Notes: generated from the letters alone by a model not told the origin. 64,000 nucleotides of DNA from Oceanobacter sp045430275 (GCA_045430275.1 JAILXU010000004.1:124001-188000); one strand, 5' to 3'. Counted from the first letter of the stretch, positions 51,881 to 61,684 are shown. Program-made: numbers and translations.

Positions 51881-54540
51881 GTACTGAGCTGGAGCAGTTG
51901 CGGCAGCAGGTTGCCGAGCTGCAGCAGCGCAATCGTCGTTTGGAAAAAATCAACCAGGCGTTGGTCAAGCGCGTCGAGGCTGGCCCTGAACAAGACGAAG
52001 GGGCGTACGATCACTTCAAGCATTCTGTCTTTCTGGCAGAGCAGGTGCGGGAACGCACTCAGGCGTTGAATGACACCATGCAGCGCCTGAAATCGACCAA
52101 TCAGGAATTACTGCGAGCCACGGCTGAAGCCCAGCATGCTCATGAGTTACTGCGAGAAGCAATCGAGAGTATTTCAGACGCTTTTGTTTTGTACGACTCG
52201 AAGCGACACCTGGTCTTGGCAAACAGTCGTTTTAATGCCTTCTGGCGCTCTGCTGGCGTGCAGATTCGTCCGGGAATGCACCAGCAGGAAGTCCACAAAC
52301 TGTCACAGCAGTACCGTCTGATCGATCGTTATTATGGCGATTCGCCCGCCACGCGTTTTGCGTTGCCTGGGGATGGCAAGATTTTTCATATGCGCAGTGG
52401 GGCCTGGGTTCATGTCAGTGAACGCACAACGCGTGATGGTGGCCTGGTTGTGTTGTACAAGGACATCAGTTCTCTGATTGAGAATGAGCGTGCCTTGCGA
52501 GAACGCGCTTTGGCCCTGAAAACCCGCACGTTGCAAAACACGCTGGATAACCTGTCTCAAGGTGTGGTTCTGGTGAATTCCGGGAATCGCATTGAAGCCT
52601 GGAATCGACGTTTTTCCGAACTGACCGGTTTGAATCAGACGCAGTTGGAAGCGGGGTACCGTTTTACCACCGTGATGCAATGGACGGAAGTGGATGACCT
52701 GAATCCGGGATCTTGCGATTCGGATGGCATTCCCTGCTTGCAAAAAGAACAGGTGTTGAGCGACGGGCGCGTGATTGAGGTGCGCACCCACCCGGTGGCC
52801 GGTGGGGAATTTGTGAATACCTACACGGATGTTACGGCCAACAGTCAAGCCGTGAAGGCACTGGCAGACAGTGAACACCGCATTCGCTTGATCACCGATG
52901 CGGTGCCTGCGTTGATCGCCTTTGTGGATAAAGACATGCGTCTGGCATTTTCCAACCGCGCGTATGAAAGTTGGTACGGCTATTCCCGTGATGACATCAT
53001 TGGACGACACCTGGATGCGGTGGTCAGCCAGGAACAAATGTCCCGGCTGCACCCCTTTGTCAGTCAGGCGATGTCCGGTGAACGCGTGACGTTTGAAATT
53101 ACCGATCCGGCGGCAGATGGTACGGTTCGTCATGTGATCAAGAATTATGTGCCAGAGCAGGATGAAGAGGGTGTCGTACAGGGGTTCTATGTGCTGGTTC
53201 AGGATATTTCTGAAATCCGCCGCACGTCCGAAGCACTCTCCCAGGCGTATCAACATCTGGAGCAGCGCGTACAAGACCGGACATCCGAGCTAACCGGCTT
53301 AAACAATCAATTGCGTCAGGAAATTGAAGAGCGACGCATTATCGAATCCCGTTTGCTGGACGCCAAGCGGGAAGCCGAGCAAGCCAACTACAGCAAAACC
53401 AAATTCCTCGCGGCAGCCAGCCATGATCTGCTGCAACCCATGAACGCTGCCCGATTGTTCTGTGCCTCCCTGCTTGAGCACTCTCTGGATGATCGCACCC
53501 GCCAGTTGGTGGCGTCATTAAGCTATTCCCTGGAAGATGTAGAGACTTTACTGGCGGCATTGGTGGATATTTCCAAGCTGGATGCCGGGGTGGTGAAGCC
53601 AGATATTACCTCTTTTAATGCCGGTGATTTGTTGTCAAATCTGGCGAATGAGTATCGGACATTGGCGGCAGATGCTGGTCTGGGATTCCGTTTTTGTTTG
53701 TCGTCTGCTGTGATTCACACGGATTCGCAGTTGCTGGCGCGAATCCTGCGCAATTTCTTGTCCAATGCTGTGCGTTATACCCGACAAGGCAAGATTGTGT
53801 TGGGATGTCGGCGTCGTAAAGACAGCGTTGAAATTCAGGTAATGGACACTGGCGTCGGGATTAGTGAAGACAAGCTGGAGGAGATTTTTCAGGAATTTAA
53901 TCGTGGCAGTCAGTCGGATACTGCACGTGATAAAGGCTTGGGTCTTGGTCTGGCTATTGTTGAGAAAATGTCCGGAATTTTGGGACACTCCGTGAATGTC
54001 CGCTCGATACCCGGCAAAGGCTCCTGCTTTTCTGTACGGGTTCCCTACGGTCATCAGGTTGTGATGCGTCGTGCGACGTCTCCCGGTATGGCTGCGTTGG
54101 GGAATTTGCAATTTCAGGGGTTGACTGTCCTGGTCATTGATAATGAAGCCTCTATCTGCGAAGCCATGAAGCTGTTGTTGGGTGGATGGGGGTTTGAGGT
54201 CGTGACGGTTCGAAGTTATGAGCAATTATTTCAGCATCGAGAGCAACTGGAAGCCACGCTGGATTTGGTGATTGCCGATTATCATCTGGATAATGGGGAA
54301 ACGGGTCTGGATGCGGTGTATCGCATGAAAGCCGAACTGGCCATTGAAGTGCCGGTATTGATGGTGACGGCTAATTATACCAACGAGTTGAAACAAGAAG
54401 TGCGGCGGTTGGGTTATCGTTTGATGAACAAACCGGTCAAGCCCGCCAAACTAAAGGCTGTACTGCATCATATGGTGCAGCACAGCCTGCTCTCTCCTGT
54501 ATCTCCGCCCGCCCCTTCGGCATCCGATCGTGTACTTTGA
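51877..54540 (+). CDS. nahK: PAS-containing hybrid histidine kinase, NahK-like
   Basis: An 887-residue cytoplasmic hybrid kinase. An N-terminal coiled coil (1-90) is followed by PAS-like domains (about 95-200, 215-320 and 335-450), a second coiled coil (450-505), a HisKA domain with His516 in AAASHDLLQPMNAARLF, an HATPase domain (N box LSNAVRYTRQG, G boxes DTGVGI and GLGLGLAIVE) and a C-terminal receiver (about 748-870) with Asp801 and Lys852. This is the NahK plan. It starts at TTG 51877, overlapping the FIST gene stop. No membrane segment is seen. The phosphotransfer partner is not in the window. Confidence 0.92.
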   Translation: MSTELEQLRQQVAELQQRNRRLEKINQALVKRVEAGPEQDEGAYDHFKHSVFLAEQVRERTQALNDTMQRLKSTNQELLRATAEAQHAHELLREAIESISDAFVLYDSKRHLVLANSRFNAFWRSAGVQIRPGMHQQEVHKLSQQYRLIDRYYGDSPATRFALPGDGKIFHMRSGAWVHVSERTTRDGGLVVLYKDISSLIENERALRERALALKTRTLQNTLDNLSQGVVLVNSGNRIEAWNRRFSELTGLNQTQLEAGYRFTTVMQWTEVDDLNPGSCDSDGIPCLQKEQVLSDGRVIEVRTHPVAGGEFVNTYTDVTANSQAVKALADSEHRIRLITDAVPALIAFVDKDMRLAFSNRAYESWYGYSRDDIIGRHLDAVVSQEQMSRLHPFVSQAMSGERVTFEITDPAADGTVRHVIKNYVPEQDEEGVVQGFYVLVQDISEIRRTSEALSQAYQHLEQRVQDRTSELTGLNNQLRQEIEERRIIESRLLDAKREAEQANYSKTKFLAAASHDLLQPMNAARLFCASLLEHSLDDRTRQLVASLSYSLEDVETLLAALVDISKLDAGVVKPDITSFNAGDLLSNLANEYRTLAADAGLGFRFCLSSAVIHTDSQLLARILRNFLSNAVRYTRQGKIVLGCRRRKDSVEIQVMDTGVGISEDKLEEIFQEFNRGSQSDTARDKGLGLGLAIVEKMSGILGHSVNVRSIPGKGSCFSVRVPYGHQVVMRRATSPGMAALGNLQFQGLTVLVIDNEASICEAMKLLLGGWGFEVVTVRSYEQLFQHREQLEATLDLVIADYHLDNGETGLDAVYRMKAELAIEVPVLMVTANYTNELKQEVRRLGYRLMNKPVKPAKLKAVLHHMVQHSLLSPVSPPAPSASDRVL

Positions 54541-54579
54541 TACCGAGTGGATGCCGATGAACACTCTCTGTTGGTGCTG

Positions 54580-56463
54580 TTACTGACCACGTCCCATGAC
54601 CATGACTTCAACGGTTTTGAACATGATGTACAAGTCCATTTTCAACCAACTGGAAAGGCTGCTTAACGCCAGGCCGTAGGTGTGATCAAACCCGACTTTG
54701 GAGCGCACATCTTCAATGCAGGTGTCATAGCCCTGATTGACCTGAGCTAACCCCGTGATACCTGGTGGTACTCCGTAAGTGCGTTCTGCAAAGAATGGAA
54801 TAGCCGCTTCCAGCTTGTGGTAAAAACCGGGCCGTTCGGGGCGCGGCCCAATAATAGACATGTCTCCCACCAATACATTAATAAACTGGGGCAGCTCATC
54901 CAGACGGGTTTTACGCAGGAAATTGCCCACTCGCGTAATGCGCGCATCCTGTTTTTTAGCCCAGGTTGCGCCAGTGCCTTTCTCTGCGTTTTGCACCATG
55001 GTGCGGAATTTGATCATTTCAAACAACAAAACGCGATCAGGAAAGGATTTACCAATCCGCAATTGGCGGAAAAAAATTGGCCCGGATGACTCCAGTCGAA
55101 TGGCAAGGGCAATCAGGGGGAAGAGAGGCAGGGTCAGTATCAGGCCAATCAGAGAGAAAACAACATCAAAGGTGCGTTTGGCTCGGGCGGTTACCGGGTC
55201 AATGGTGAAGGTGCTCTCAAGTGTGCGTTCTTCAAGTGTGTTGGCGTCCATAGGGGGCTTTCCTCGTGAAGGTTCCTGTGTTTCTGAAACACGCTGCCAG
55301 CGTTTTCCGGTTTTTCCTGTCAGGTAGCGCCAGCTGCCGATGAGTCCTGCGCAGTGACCGACAACCAGATAATTCAGGCTTTTTATCAGACGCTGGTTTT
55401 GCCAGCCTGGGTTGATGATGGGGAGTAATGCAAGGGTGTAGCCAAACAACTGGGCGGCTGCCAGGGTTATGAATACGGGGTACATCGGGGCCAGCAAGAG
55501 GCTGCCGATCAAGGCAAGCAACATCAGCCAAGGCATGATGACACGCAGTGCCTTGCCAGACAGAAAGTTAAAAGCGGTATAGCCGAAGCGAGGGTTGAGC
55601 AGAGGGAGAAGGCGAATCAGTTGCTGGGTGTTCCCCGAGCTGATGCGCAGGCGGCGATTGAAGTCCATGGAGTCGTCCGATTTCTCCAGCTCCAGTGACA
55701 GAATTCGATTGTCCTGAATGGCCTGATACCCCTTGAGTACGACATTCATGGGCAATATAAAGTCGTCATTAATGGTATCGCTGGGCAGAGACGTAAAGCT
55801 GTTGCGACGAAACAGGTAAAAAGCCCCGTGTGCTCCCATGGTTGCGCCTAATCGGGATTCTCGTGTTTTGATGGCGCTTTGATAATCCCAATAGGCAGAC
55901 TCGCCTCTGGAGCCGGGTTCCAGTAATTGATAATGGCTGTTGACGACCCCGATTCGTGGTGTCTGGAACTGGGCGGCTGCAAGTAATAAAGCATCAATGG
56001 GAGTGATGGCCGAGACGTCACTCAATGCAATGATATCCGCCTGACTGCTACCAACCACTTCATTCAGAACGGCAACCTTGCCCCGATTTTGCTGGAAGTT
56101 GCAAATCTCTATGGGCATTTGGGGATATTGAGCTGCTTCCCGTTGAGCCAGTTCGGCGGTGTTATCAGTGCAGCCGTCACAAGCAATGGTGATGGTCAGA
56201 CGACTGGCCGGATAATCCAGCAGATTGATGTTGCGTATCTTGCGTTGGATCCAGCGTGCTTCGTTATAGGCTGGGACAATCAGATGAATGTGAGGCAGTT
56301 GGACATCTTCTGGCTGTGACATATAGCCACGTTGAAGCGGCTGAGGCTGGTGTTCCTGACGATTCCGGGCCAGTTGCTTGAGCAATAGGGGGTAGCCTGC
56401 GTGGTGGTAGACGACCAGAAATCCGCTCACGCATGTGACTGCGATCAGCAAGCACTCCATCAT
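54580..56463 (-). CDS. GT2 glycosyltransferase fused to a phosphoglycosyltransferase
   Basis: A 627-residue fusion. Residues about 55-300 are a GT2 glycosyltransferase (HLIVPAYNEARW, LTITIACDGCTDNT, IIALSDVSA, INDDFILPMN), followed by hydrophobic segments (about 305-390). Residues about 423-627 are a WcaJ/WbaP-type monotopic phosphoglycosyltransferase with KRTFDVVFSLIGL, MIKFRTM and the catalytic Asp-Glu of RLDELPQF, ending GLAQVNQGYDTC. Normally these are separate proteins. The fusion could start and extend the lipid-linked repeat unit. It is the last gene of the exopolysaccharide cluster and overlaps the GT4 gene by 4 bp. Confidence 0.92.
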   Translation of the reverse strand: MMECLLIAVTCVSGFLVVYHHAGYPLLLKQLARNRQEHQPQPLQRGYMSQPEDVQLPHIHLIVPAYNEARWIQRKIRNINLLDYPASRLTITIACDGCTDNTAELAQREAAQYPQMPIEICNFQQNRGKVAVLNEVVGSSQADIIALSDVSAITPIDALLLAAAQFQTPRIGVVNSHYQLLEPGSRGESAYWDYQSAIKTRESRLGATMGAHGAFYLFRRNSFTSLPSDTINDDFILPMNVVLKGYQAIQDNRILSLELEKSDDSMDFNRRLRISSGNTQQLIRLLPLLNPRFGYTAFNFLSGKALRVIMPWLMLLALIGSLLLAPMYPVFITLAAAQLFGYTLALLPIINPGWQNQRLIKSLNYLVVGHCAGLIGSWRYLTGKTGKRWQRVSETQEPSRGKPPMDANTLEERTLESTFTIDPVTARAKRTFDVVFSLIGLILTLPLFPLIALAIRLESSGPIFFRQLRIGKSFPDRVLLFEMIKFRTMVQNAEKGTGATWAKKQDARITRVGNFLRKTRLDELPQFINVLVGDMSIIGPRPERPGFYHKLEAAIPFFAERTYGVPPGITGLAQVNQGYDTCIEDVRSKVGFDHTYGLALSSLSSWLKMDLYIMFKTVEVMVMGRGQ

Positions 56464-57545
56464 GCTGACGCCTCCTGTGACAGGCCAACCAGTGCTTCAT
56501 ATTGGCGCACCATAGCTTTGACATCGCCGTGCTGTGTCACCCAGGCTCGTGGGTTGTAATCGTGTTTATGAGTGAGCTGATGCGTCAGAGCGACGGCCAG
56601 CGCGGCAGAATCCCCTGCAGGGACGACCAGGCCAGACTCTGGGCACAGGGTTTCTTTTGAGCCGCCTACGTCTGTTACAACGGCTGGAATATCACAGGAT
56701 TGGGCTTCCAGTGACGACAGAGGGAAACCTTCCTTGAAAGAAGGTAAGCAAAACACATCCAGAGACTGGTAAAACAGCGGCATGGTGTCGAGGTGCCCGA
56801 GAAAATGCACTCGTTCGGCCAAACCGAGGGTAGCGGCCTGTTGTTTCAGAGCTGATTCCAGTGAGCCTGAACCGGCCAGAGCAAGGTGTACATCCGCTGG
56901 CAAATCCACCAGAGCATCAATCAGAATATTTTGCCCCTTCACACTTTCCATGCGCCCACCGCAGCCAATTAACGGGGTATCAACAGGCAGTCCCAGCGCC
57001 TTTCGGCATGCCTGTTTATTACTGGGCTGGAATCGTTCGCTATCAATACCATTGTGAATCACTGTAACGGATGCCAGCCCCAAATGGTGCTTCATGGCAT
57101 TGGCAACGGTATTGGCATCTGCAATCAGTGTGGGTCGAACCAGTGTTAGCAGATGGCGTTGCAGCTTGCAGCGCTGTGGGTTTTCCAGATGCCAGGCGTC
57201 ATGTTCTGTATGAATGATGTGTTTGACACCCGCCAGTCGGGCAGCGATACCGGCATAGAGTAATGGGCCAATATGGTGAGTGTGTACAACCGTGGTGTGG
57301 TGACACCGGAGCAGTTGGCGCAGTTGCCAGATCGTTGTGAGGTGAAAGCCCGGCGGTTTATTCAGGAAAATCAGCTTGTCAGCAATGGATTCCAGCCGTG
57401 GCCAGGCTTGAATGGCTTCTTCCCGGCTGCCTTCCAGACTGATAATCAAGGTATGGTCTGCGTTGGAGAACGCTGCCAAATCCAGTGCCATCGTCTCAAT
57501 GCCACCGGGTTGTAAGTGCTGAACCACCTGTACCACTGTGCTCAT
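56460..57545 (-). CDS. GT4-family glycosyltransferase
   Basis: A 361-residue GT-B glycosyltransferase. It has the N-terminal QHLQPGGIETMALDLA, the HTHHIGPLLYAGIAAR stretch and the C-terminal nucleotide-sugar site LPSFKEGFPLSSLEAQSCDIPAVVTDVGG with its glutamates. It resembles the Stp2-type transferases in exopolysaccharide clusters. A good ribosome binding site (GGAGAAAC) precedes the ATG. It overlaps the fusion gene downstream by 4 bp. Confidence 0.93.
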   Translation of the reverse strand: MSTVVQVVQHLQPGGIETMALDLAAFSNADHTLIISLEGSREEAIQAWPRLESIADKLIFLNKPPGFHLTTIWQLRQLLRCHHTTVVHTHHIGPLLYAGIAARLAGVKHIIHTEHDAWHLENPQRCKLQRHLLTLVRPTLIADANTVANAMKHHLGLASVTVIHNGIDSERFQPSNKQACRKALGLPVDTPLIGCGGRMESVKGQNILIDALVDLPADVHLALAGSGSLESALKQQAATLGLAERVHFLGHLDTMPLFYQSLDVFCLPSFKEGFPLSSLEAQSCDIPAVVTDVGGSKETLCPESGLVVPAGDSAALAVALTHQLTHKHDYNPRAWVTQHGDVKAMVRQYEALVGLSQEASA

Positions 57546-57652
57546 AGTTTCTCCTGTCCATCCTGGTGTGCAGCAACGACTGATTGGTTCAGATAGTAGT
57601 CCTTATAACTTCCGGATGAACAGTCGTATGTTGAGTCGCTCTGTAAAATTTT

Positions 57653-57704
57653 GTGTGTGCCCTGTTACAAAAATGTACATACCTTGTGGTTTGGGCGCAC
57701 ACAC
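57653..57704. other. GU-rich imperfect inverted repeat in the polysaccharide cluster
   Basis: GTGTGTGCCC (57653-57662) pairs with GGGCGCACACAC (57693-57704) across a 30-nt loop, with a 2-nt bulge. It lies in the only sizeable gap (181 bp) of the cluster, between the DUF4091 gene and the GT4 gene, so it may mark an internal promoter or a processing site. Confidence 0.3.
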
Positions 57705-57726
57705 ACCGAAATATTGGCCGGCTTTT

Positions 57727-60180
57727 TTACTTTGGGGTGTTGTATTTGAGAGCCAGTGCCTCGATTTTTTGTCGCCAGGAGGTTAGCTCTGATAGAGACA
57801 CAGTGTTCATGATTTTCCAGTCATCCGGGATGACCCGCGTCAGTTCTTTCAGTAATGACTGAGCATCTGTTCTGCGTTGGGCCTGATATTCCAGCCACAA
57901 CATCCAGCGCAAGTCCTGAATGCCTTCAACCAGACTCAGTAAGCGGGCGTCAATCGGGGGAATGGGTTCACACGGTGTGTGTGAGGGATACAGCAACTGG
58001 ACGTCACTTTCTCGACCATCGGTAGGATCAAAAGGGTCTGCGGTGGGCATGCGGGCATGCCATTGCAAGAAACCGTCCGCTCGTGTTTGCCACAGAAAGA
58101 ACCCACTGGCCGCCCGCCAGCTCCCGGGCTTGCCATAGGCTCCCAGATTATAGAGCCAGACCTGTTGATGGCTTTTCTGAAAATGATGGATGCGATCCTG
58201 ATTGGCACCAAAGCCTTCATTAACCAATAGCAAGTCAAATGCCTGCGCCAGTGTTTCATCCTGGGTGTGGTTCAGGTGACCTGCCAGCGTGAGCTGAGTG
58301 TCTCTCAAAGAAGTATTTTCCTTGATCGCCTGAAAATGGCTTTGCTGCCCTGGATTGGAAGGCTCGTCGGCTGTCACCCAGGCCGGGCGGGGTCGGAGAT
58401 CGGACATGAGCTGCTGGTTAATGGAAGACAACGTGTCGACGGTGGTCGCGGGGCTGCCTGTCGAGGCGAGTAAGCGTTTGGCCGGCGTATAGGCAACGAC
58501 TGGCGATAGAAACCCAATCTCATGAATGCGAGTCAGTTGGGTCAGCAGGCGTTGCTGGTTGGCTTTTGTATCTGGCGTAACCAGTGGAGGAGCAATGCCG
58601 GTCAGCCCCAGTTGCTTCAGGAATCGGAGGTCACACACTTCCTGCCGGTCGGCCCAGACCGCAGTGTCCTTGAACCAGTCGAAATGAACGGCTCGATCCA
58701 GATAAACACCAATGGGGCGATCAGCCGGGGGCAGTTGTACATCCAGCACCTGTATTTCAATCGGGTGTGTCAATAGATCCTGGCCAACTTGTACCCGAAG
58801 CTCACCCAAATAAATACCGGCCCGAGTGTTCTCCGGTACACGTACCAGGATATTCAGACGCCGAGGTAGGGGATGGCTGTCCAGCGGTGGCAATGCTCCA
58901 GCTCTGAGCAAACTGTTATCAGGTTCCAGCAAGGTTGAGGACAAGCCAGAACGCCGCACTTGCCATTGTCCCCAACGCACACTGGTGGGCAACTGATTGG
59001 GGCCTGATACCGGGGTGATTAACTGTATCTTGGCCTTGGCGGGCATGCCCCGATGATGCAGCTTCAGGTTGATACTGACGACGGTGCCCGGTGCTGCTTT
59101 TAACGCGTGTGACGCCATAGCCTCCAGGCGCAGCCCATGAAGGCCGTAGTTGGTGATGCTTTGACTGAAAAGAGGCCAGGCCTTGATCGGCCAGTTATCG
59201 TGCCACCACTGGGCACGTTCGGCCTCAACGGCATAGCGTTCGGGGTAGTCCACTTCGGGTTCAGCCAAAATCGCCGCGACAAACCCCGCTTCAGGTTGAT
59301 CGCCCTGAAACGTGAGCTGCAAGCCGTTGTCATCAACGGTGACTGGAAAACTGACCCGGTGTGACTGACGCCGCCCGAACAAGTGCCATGAGGTATCGGC
59401 GGGTTCTGGTTCTTGCTTTAGGCCATGAAGGTATTCCTGTGCAATCCACTGCTGGGGTGAAAGTCCCCATTGATGAACCAGTTGGCCTTCGGCGTGTATT
59501 TGACGTTGCAGAGGGTGGGGTAGATATTCCCATTCACCGGGATCACGCAACCATAAAGTAACGTGCCATTGTCCGGCTTCTAAAGGTAGATGAAGAGATT
59601 CGATCCCCCGAATGCCATCGGATGAGAGTGCGTCAGCTGCCTGTTTTTTCTGGCTGCGATCAATGGCTTTTAGCAAGCTACCTTGCAGCCATGGGTTGTT
59701 GACGGTCAAGGGATTGAAGCCGGGCCAGAGCGGGCTGCTAGCCGCTCCCAGATCCCAGCCTTTGGCCCCGTGTCCAAGGGGGCGGGGTTTGATGAAATTA
59801 ACCGATTTCAACTCTAGGCGGCTGTTGTTGTTTGCCGCGAATACAATAATTTGCCGCAGCTCTTTTGGAGAAAAAAGCCGCCCAGATGGCGTTTTTAAGC
59901 CTTGCATTGGAATTTTTATCTGGAAGTGGCCAGTTGGAATGACCCGCTCCAGATTGATGCGATTGGAGTAATCAGGCTCGTGTTGGTCATCCATCCGAAT
60001 AACCACGGTTTGCTCAAACTGGGATGGGTTAATGCCCGATACGGCTAACAGGGTGCCTGCCATCAGATCGGGTGGTGTTGGGAACTGGTGCTCCAACCTG
60101 GTGGTAGATGAACCGCCGCACCCTATCAGATTAACAGCAAGTGTTATCACCAGCATCAGTCTTGTGGTAATGATGCTCAC
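57727..60180 (-). CDS. DUF4091-type lipoprotein, probable glycan-active enzyme
   Basis: An 817-residue lipoprotein with a signal peptide ending in the lipobox LIGC (Cys21). The middle and C-terminal parts resemble DUF4091/glycoside-hydrolase-like proteins: a beta-sandwich region (NRAGIYLGELRVQVG-like TRAGIYLGELRVQVG), then a TIM-barrel-like region from ADRPIGVYLDRAVHFDW, with the acidic AWVTADEPSN motif typical of the family, and the terminal VEGIQDLRWMLWLEY. It begins 1 bp after the Wzz-type gene ends and uses GTG 60180. A role in trimming or binding the exported polymer is inferred. Confidence 0.7.
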   Translation of the reverse strand: MSIITTRLMLVITLAVNLIGCGGSSTTRLEHQFPTPPDLMAGTLLAVSGINPSQFEQTVVIRMDDQHEPDYSNRINLERVIPTGHFQIKIPMQGLKTPSGRLFSPKELRQIIVFAANNNSRLELKSVNFIKPRPLGHGAKGWDLGAASSPLWPGFNPLTVNNPWLQGSLLKAIDRSQKKQAADALSSDGIRGIESLHLPLEAGQWHVTLWLRDPGEWEYLPHPLQRQIHAEGQLVHQWGLSPQQWIAQEYLHGLKQEPEPADTSWHLFGRRQSHRVSFPVTVDDNGLQLTFQGDQPEAGFVAAILAEPEVDYPERYAVEAERAQWWHDNWPIKAWPLFSQSITNYGLHGLRLEAMASHALKAAPGTVVSINLKLHHRGMPAKAKIQLITPVSGPNQLPTSVRWGQWQVRRSGLSSTLLEPDNSLLRAGALPPLDSHPLPRRLNILVRVPENTRAGIYLGELRVQVGQDLLTHPIEIQVLDVQLPPADRPIGVYLDRAVHFDWFKDTAVWADRQEVCDLRFLKQLGLTGIAPPLVTPDTKANQQRLLTQLTRIHEIGFLSPVVAYTPAKRLLASTGSPATTVDTLSSINQQLMSDLRPRPAWVTADEPSNPGQQSHFQAIKENTSLRDTQLTLAGHLNHTQDETLAQAFDLLLVNEGFGANQDRIHHFQKSHQQVWLYNLGAYGKPGSWRAASGFFLWQTRADGFLQWHARMPTADPFDPTDGRESDVQLLYPSHTPCEPIPPIDARLLSLVEGIQDLRWMLWLEYQAQRRTDAQSLLKELTRVIPDDWKIMNTVSLSELTSWRQKIEALALKYNTPK

Positions 60181-60181
60181 C

Positions 60182-61684
60182 TCAGACTTGACCTCCCATG
60201 TCAATGGTGACTCCCCGCTTGGCACCGTGCATTTCCTGGTGTGCCACATTGGGGTTAATCATTGGGGGAATTCGGGTTAAAACCGGTACTTTGGTCAGTG
60301 CTTCCAGGGATTCACGTCGGCGAATGGTGTTGTCAGACAGCTCCAGTACTAAAGCAATGCCGCCTCCCAAAAATAAACCACCGAAAAAACCGGCAATTAC
60401 GAACACAACAGGAGGCAGGTTGGTTGGGGCTGAAGGTGTAAATGGTCGGTCAATAACCTTGACACGCTTCTCTTGTTCAAAAATACCCAGAGAGCCGGTA
60501 ATACGCGCCATTTCATAGCGTTGCAGCAGTTCATCGTACAGATCACGCTTGATCTTAATGTCTCGGTCCAGGCGTGAAATTTCTCGTTCTTGTTCACTGA
60601 ACTGAGCTGTTTGTGTTTCAAGCTCGGTAATCATCCGTCGCAAACTGGCGGTTTCCTCTCCTAATGAATCAACCCGGTTGCGGGCCATCTGAAGGTTTTC
60701 CAGTTGTGAGACCAGCAATGGCTGGGTTTTACTGCCATCACTGCTTTCCAAAGAGCCGCTGCTGGCAATGTCCCAGAGTTGTTCTGTATTTACGGTTTGT
60801 TCGTTGGATGTCAGAATATTTTTACGTTCTTCTTCCAGGCGTCGCAGGCTTCTGATGGCTGCCTGAACCTTGCTGTGCCCATCCATGTAGCGTGCTCGAA
60901 GTAAAGCCAGCTCGCCACGAATGCGTACGATTTGCTCTTCCAGACGCCCAACAACCGGGTTGGTACGGGAAAGTTGTTGGTCCAGACTCCCAAGGCCTTT
61001 TTTGACTCCGGCCATTTCGGCTTCTTTTTCAGCCAGATTTTGTTTGAGCTGGGCCAGACGAGCGTATTTGGATATTTGCAGCTCGGGTAATCCGCCCTGA
61101 TTATTGGTCTTGTACTCCGCGAGAGCCTGTTCCGCTTTATCCAGTTCCTGGCGGCGGTTTTCCAGGTGCTCGGACAGGAAATAAGTGGAATCCCTCATGG
61201 ATGAACGCTCAGGGGCCAGTAGCTGTTCAACAAAATGATTACTGATGGCTTCCAGAGTTTCTTTCATGCCGTCGGGGGAAGAGGCTTTATAGTCGATGCG
61301 GATCATGTCCTTGCCCGCCATTTGCATCGACAAGGCCCCGGCCAGACGGCCTATTTCATAGTCACGTTGCTCTGGGCTGCTGTCTTCTGTAATGAAACTA
61401 CGCTCCATGGCCACCGCGCTGAGAATATGACGGCTGTGCAGCAGGGTTTGCAGAGCACTGAAACGCTCTTTCAGCATGGCTGAAATCGCCAGATCCTCAA
61501 GAAATGGATTCATCTTGGCTGTTTCCTGAATCAGCATGCTGGTGTGGGCAGCGTACTTTTTCGGAGCAACGGCACCGATGGTGCCCCCAAGAATGGGAAG
61601 CAATAAGGCAGGCACAATAATCGAGTACCGCCGTCGCCAGGCTCCCTCAAAAATGATCAGAAAACGCGACGCAATGCTCGTCAT
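60182..61684 (-). CDS. Wzz/GumC-type chain-length determinant protein
   Basis: A 500-residue polysaccharide co-polymerase. Transmembrane helices lie near residues 22-42 and 430-455, and a long periplasmic coiled coil (about 165-405) lies between. The pre-TM2 proline motif PFTPSAPTNLPP and a glycine-rich TM2 are characteristic. There is no C-terminal tyrosine-kinase domain and none elsewhere in the window. The ATG at 61684 overlaps the upstream glycosyltransferase stop by 4 bp. Confidence 0.92.
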   Translation of the reverse strand: MTSIASRFLIIFEGAWRRRYSIIVPALLLPILGGTIGAVAPKKYAAHTSMLIQETAKMNPFLEDLAISAMLKERFSALQTLLHSRHILSAVAMERSFITEDSSPEQRDYEIGRLAGALSMQMAGKDMIRIDYKASSPDGMKETLEAISNHFVEQLLAPERSSMRDSTYFLSEHLENRRQELDKAEQALAEYKTNNQGGLPELQISKYARLAQLKQNLAEKEAEMAGVKKGLGSLDQQLSRTNPVVGRLEEQIVRIRGELALLRARYMDGHSKVQAAIRSLRRLEEERKNILTSNEQTVNTEQLWDIASSGSLESSDGSKTQPLLVSQLENLQMARNRVDSLGEETASLRRMITELETQTAQFSEQEREISRLDRDIKIKRDLYDELLQRYEMARITGSLGIFEQEKRVKVIDRPFTPSAPTNLPPVVFVIAGFFGGLFLGGGIALVLELSDNTIRRRESLEALTKVPVLTRIPPMINPNVAHQEMHGAKRGVTIDMGGQV

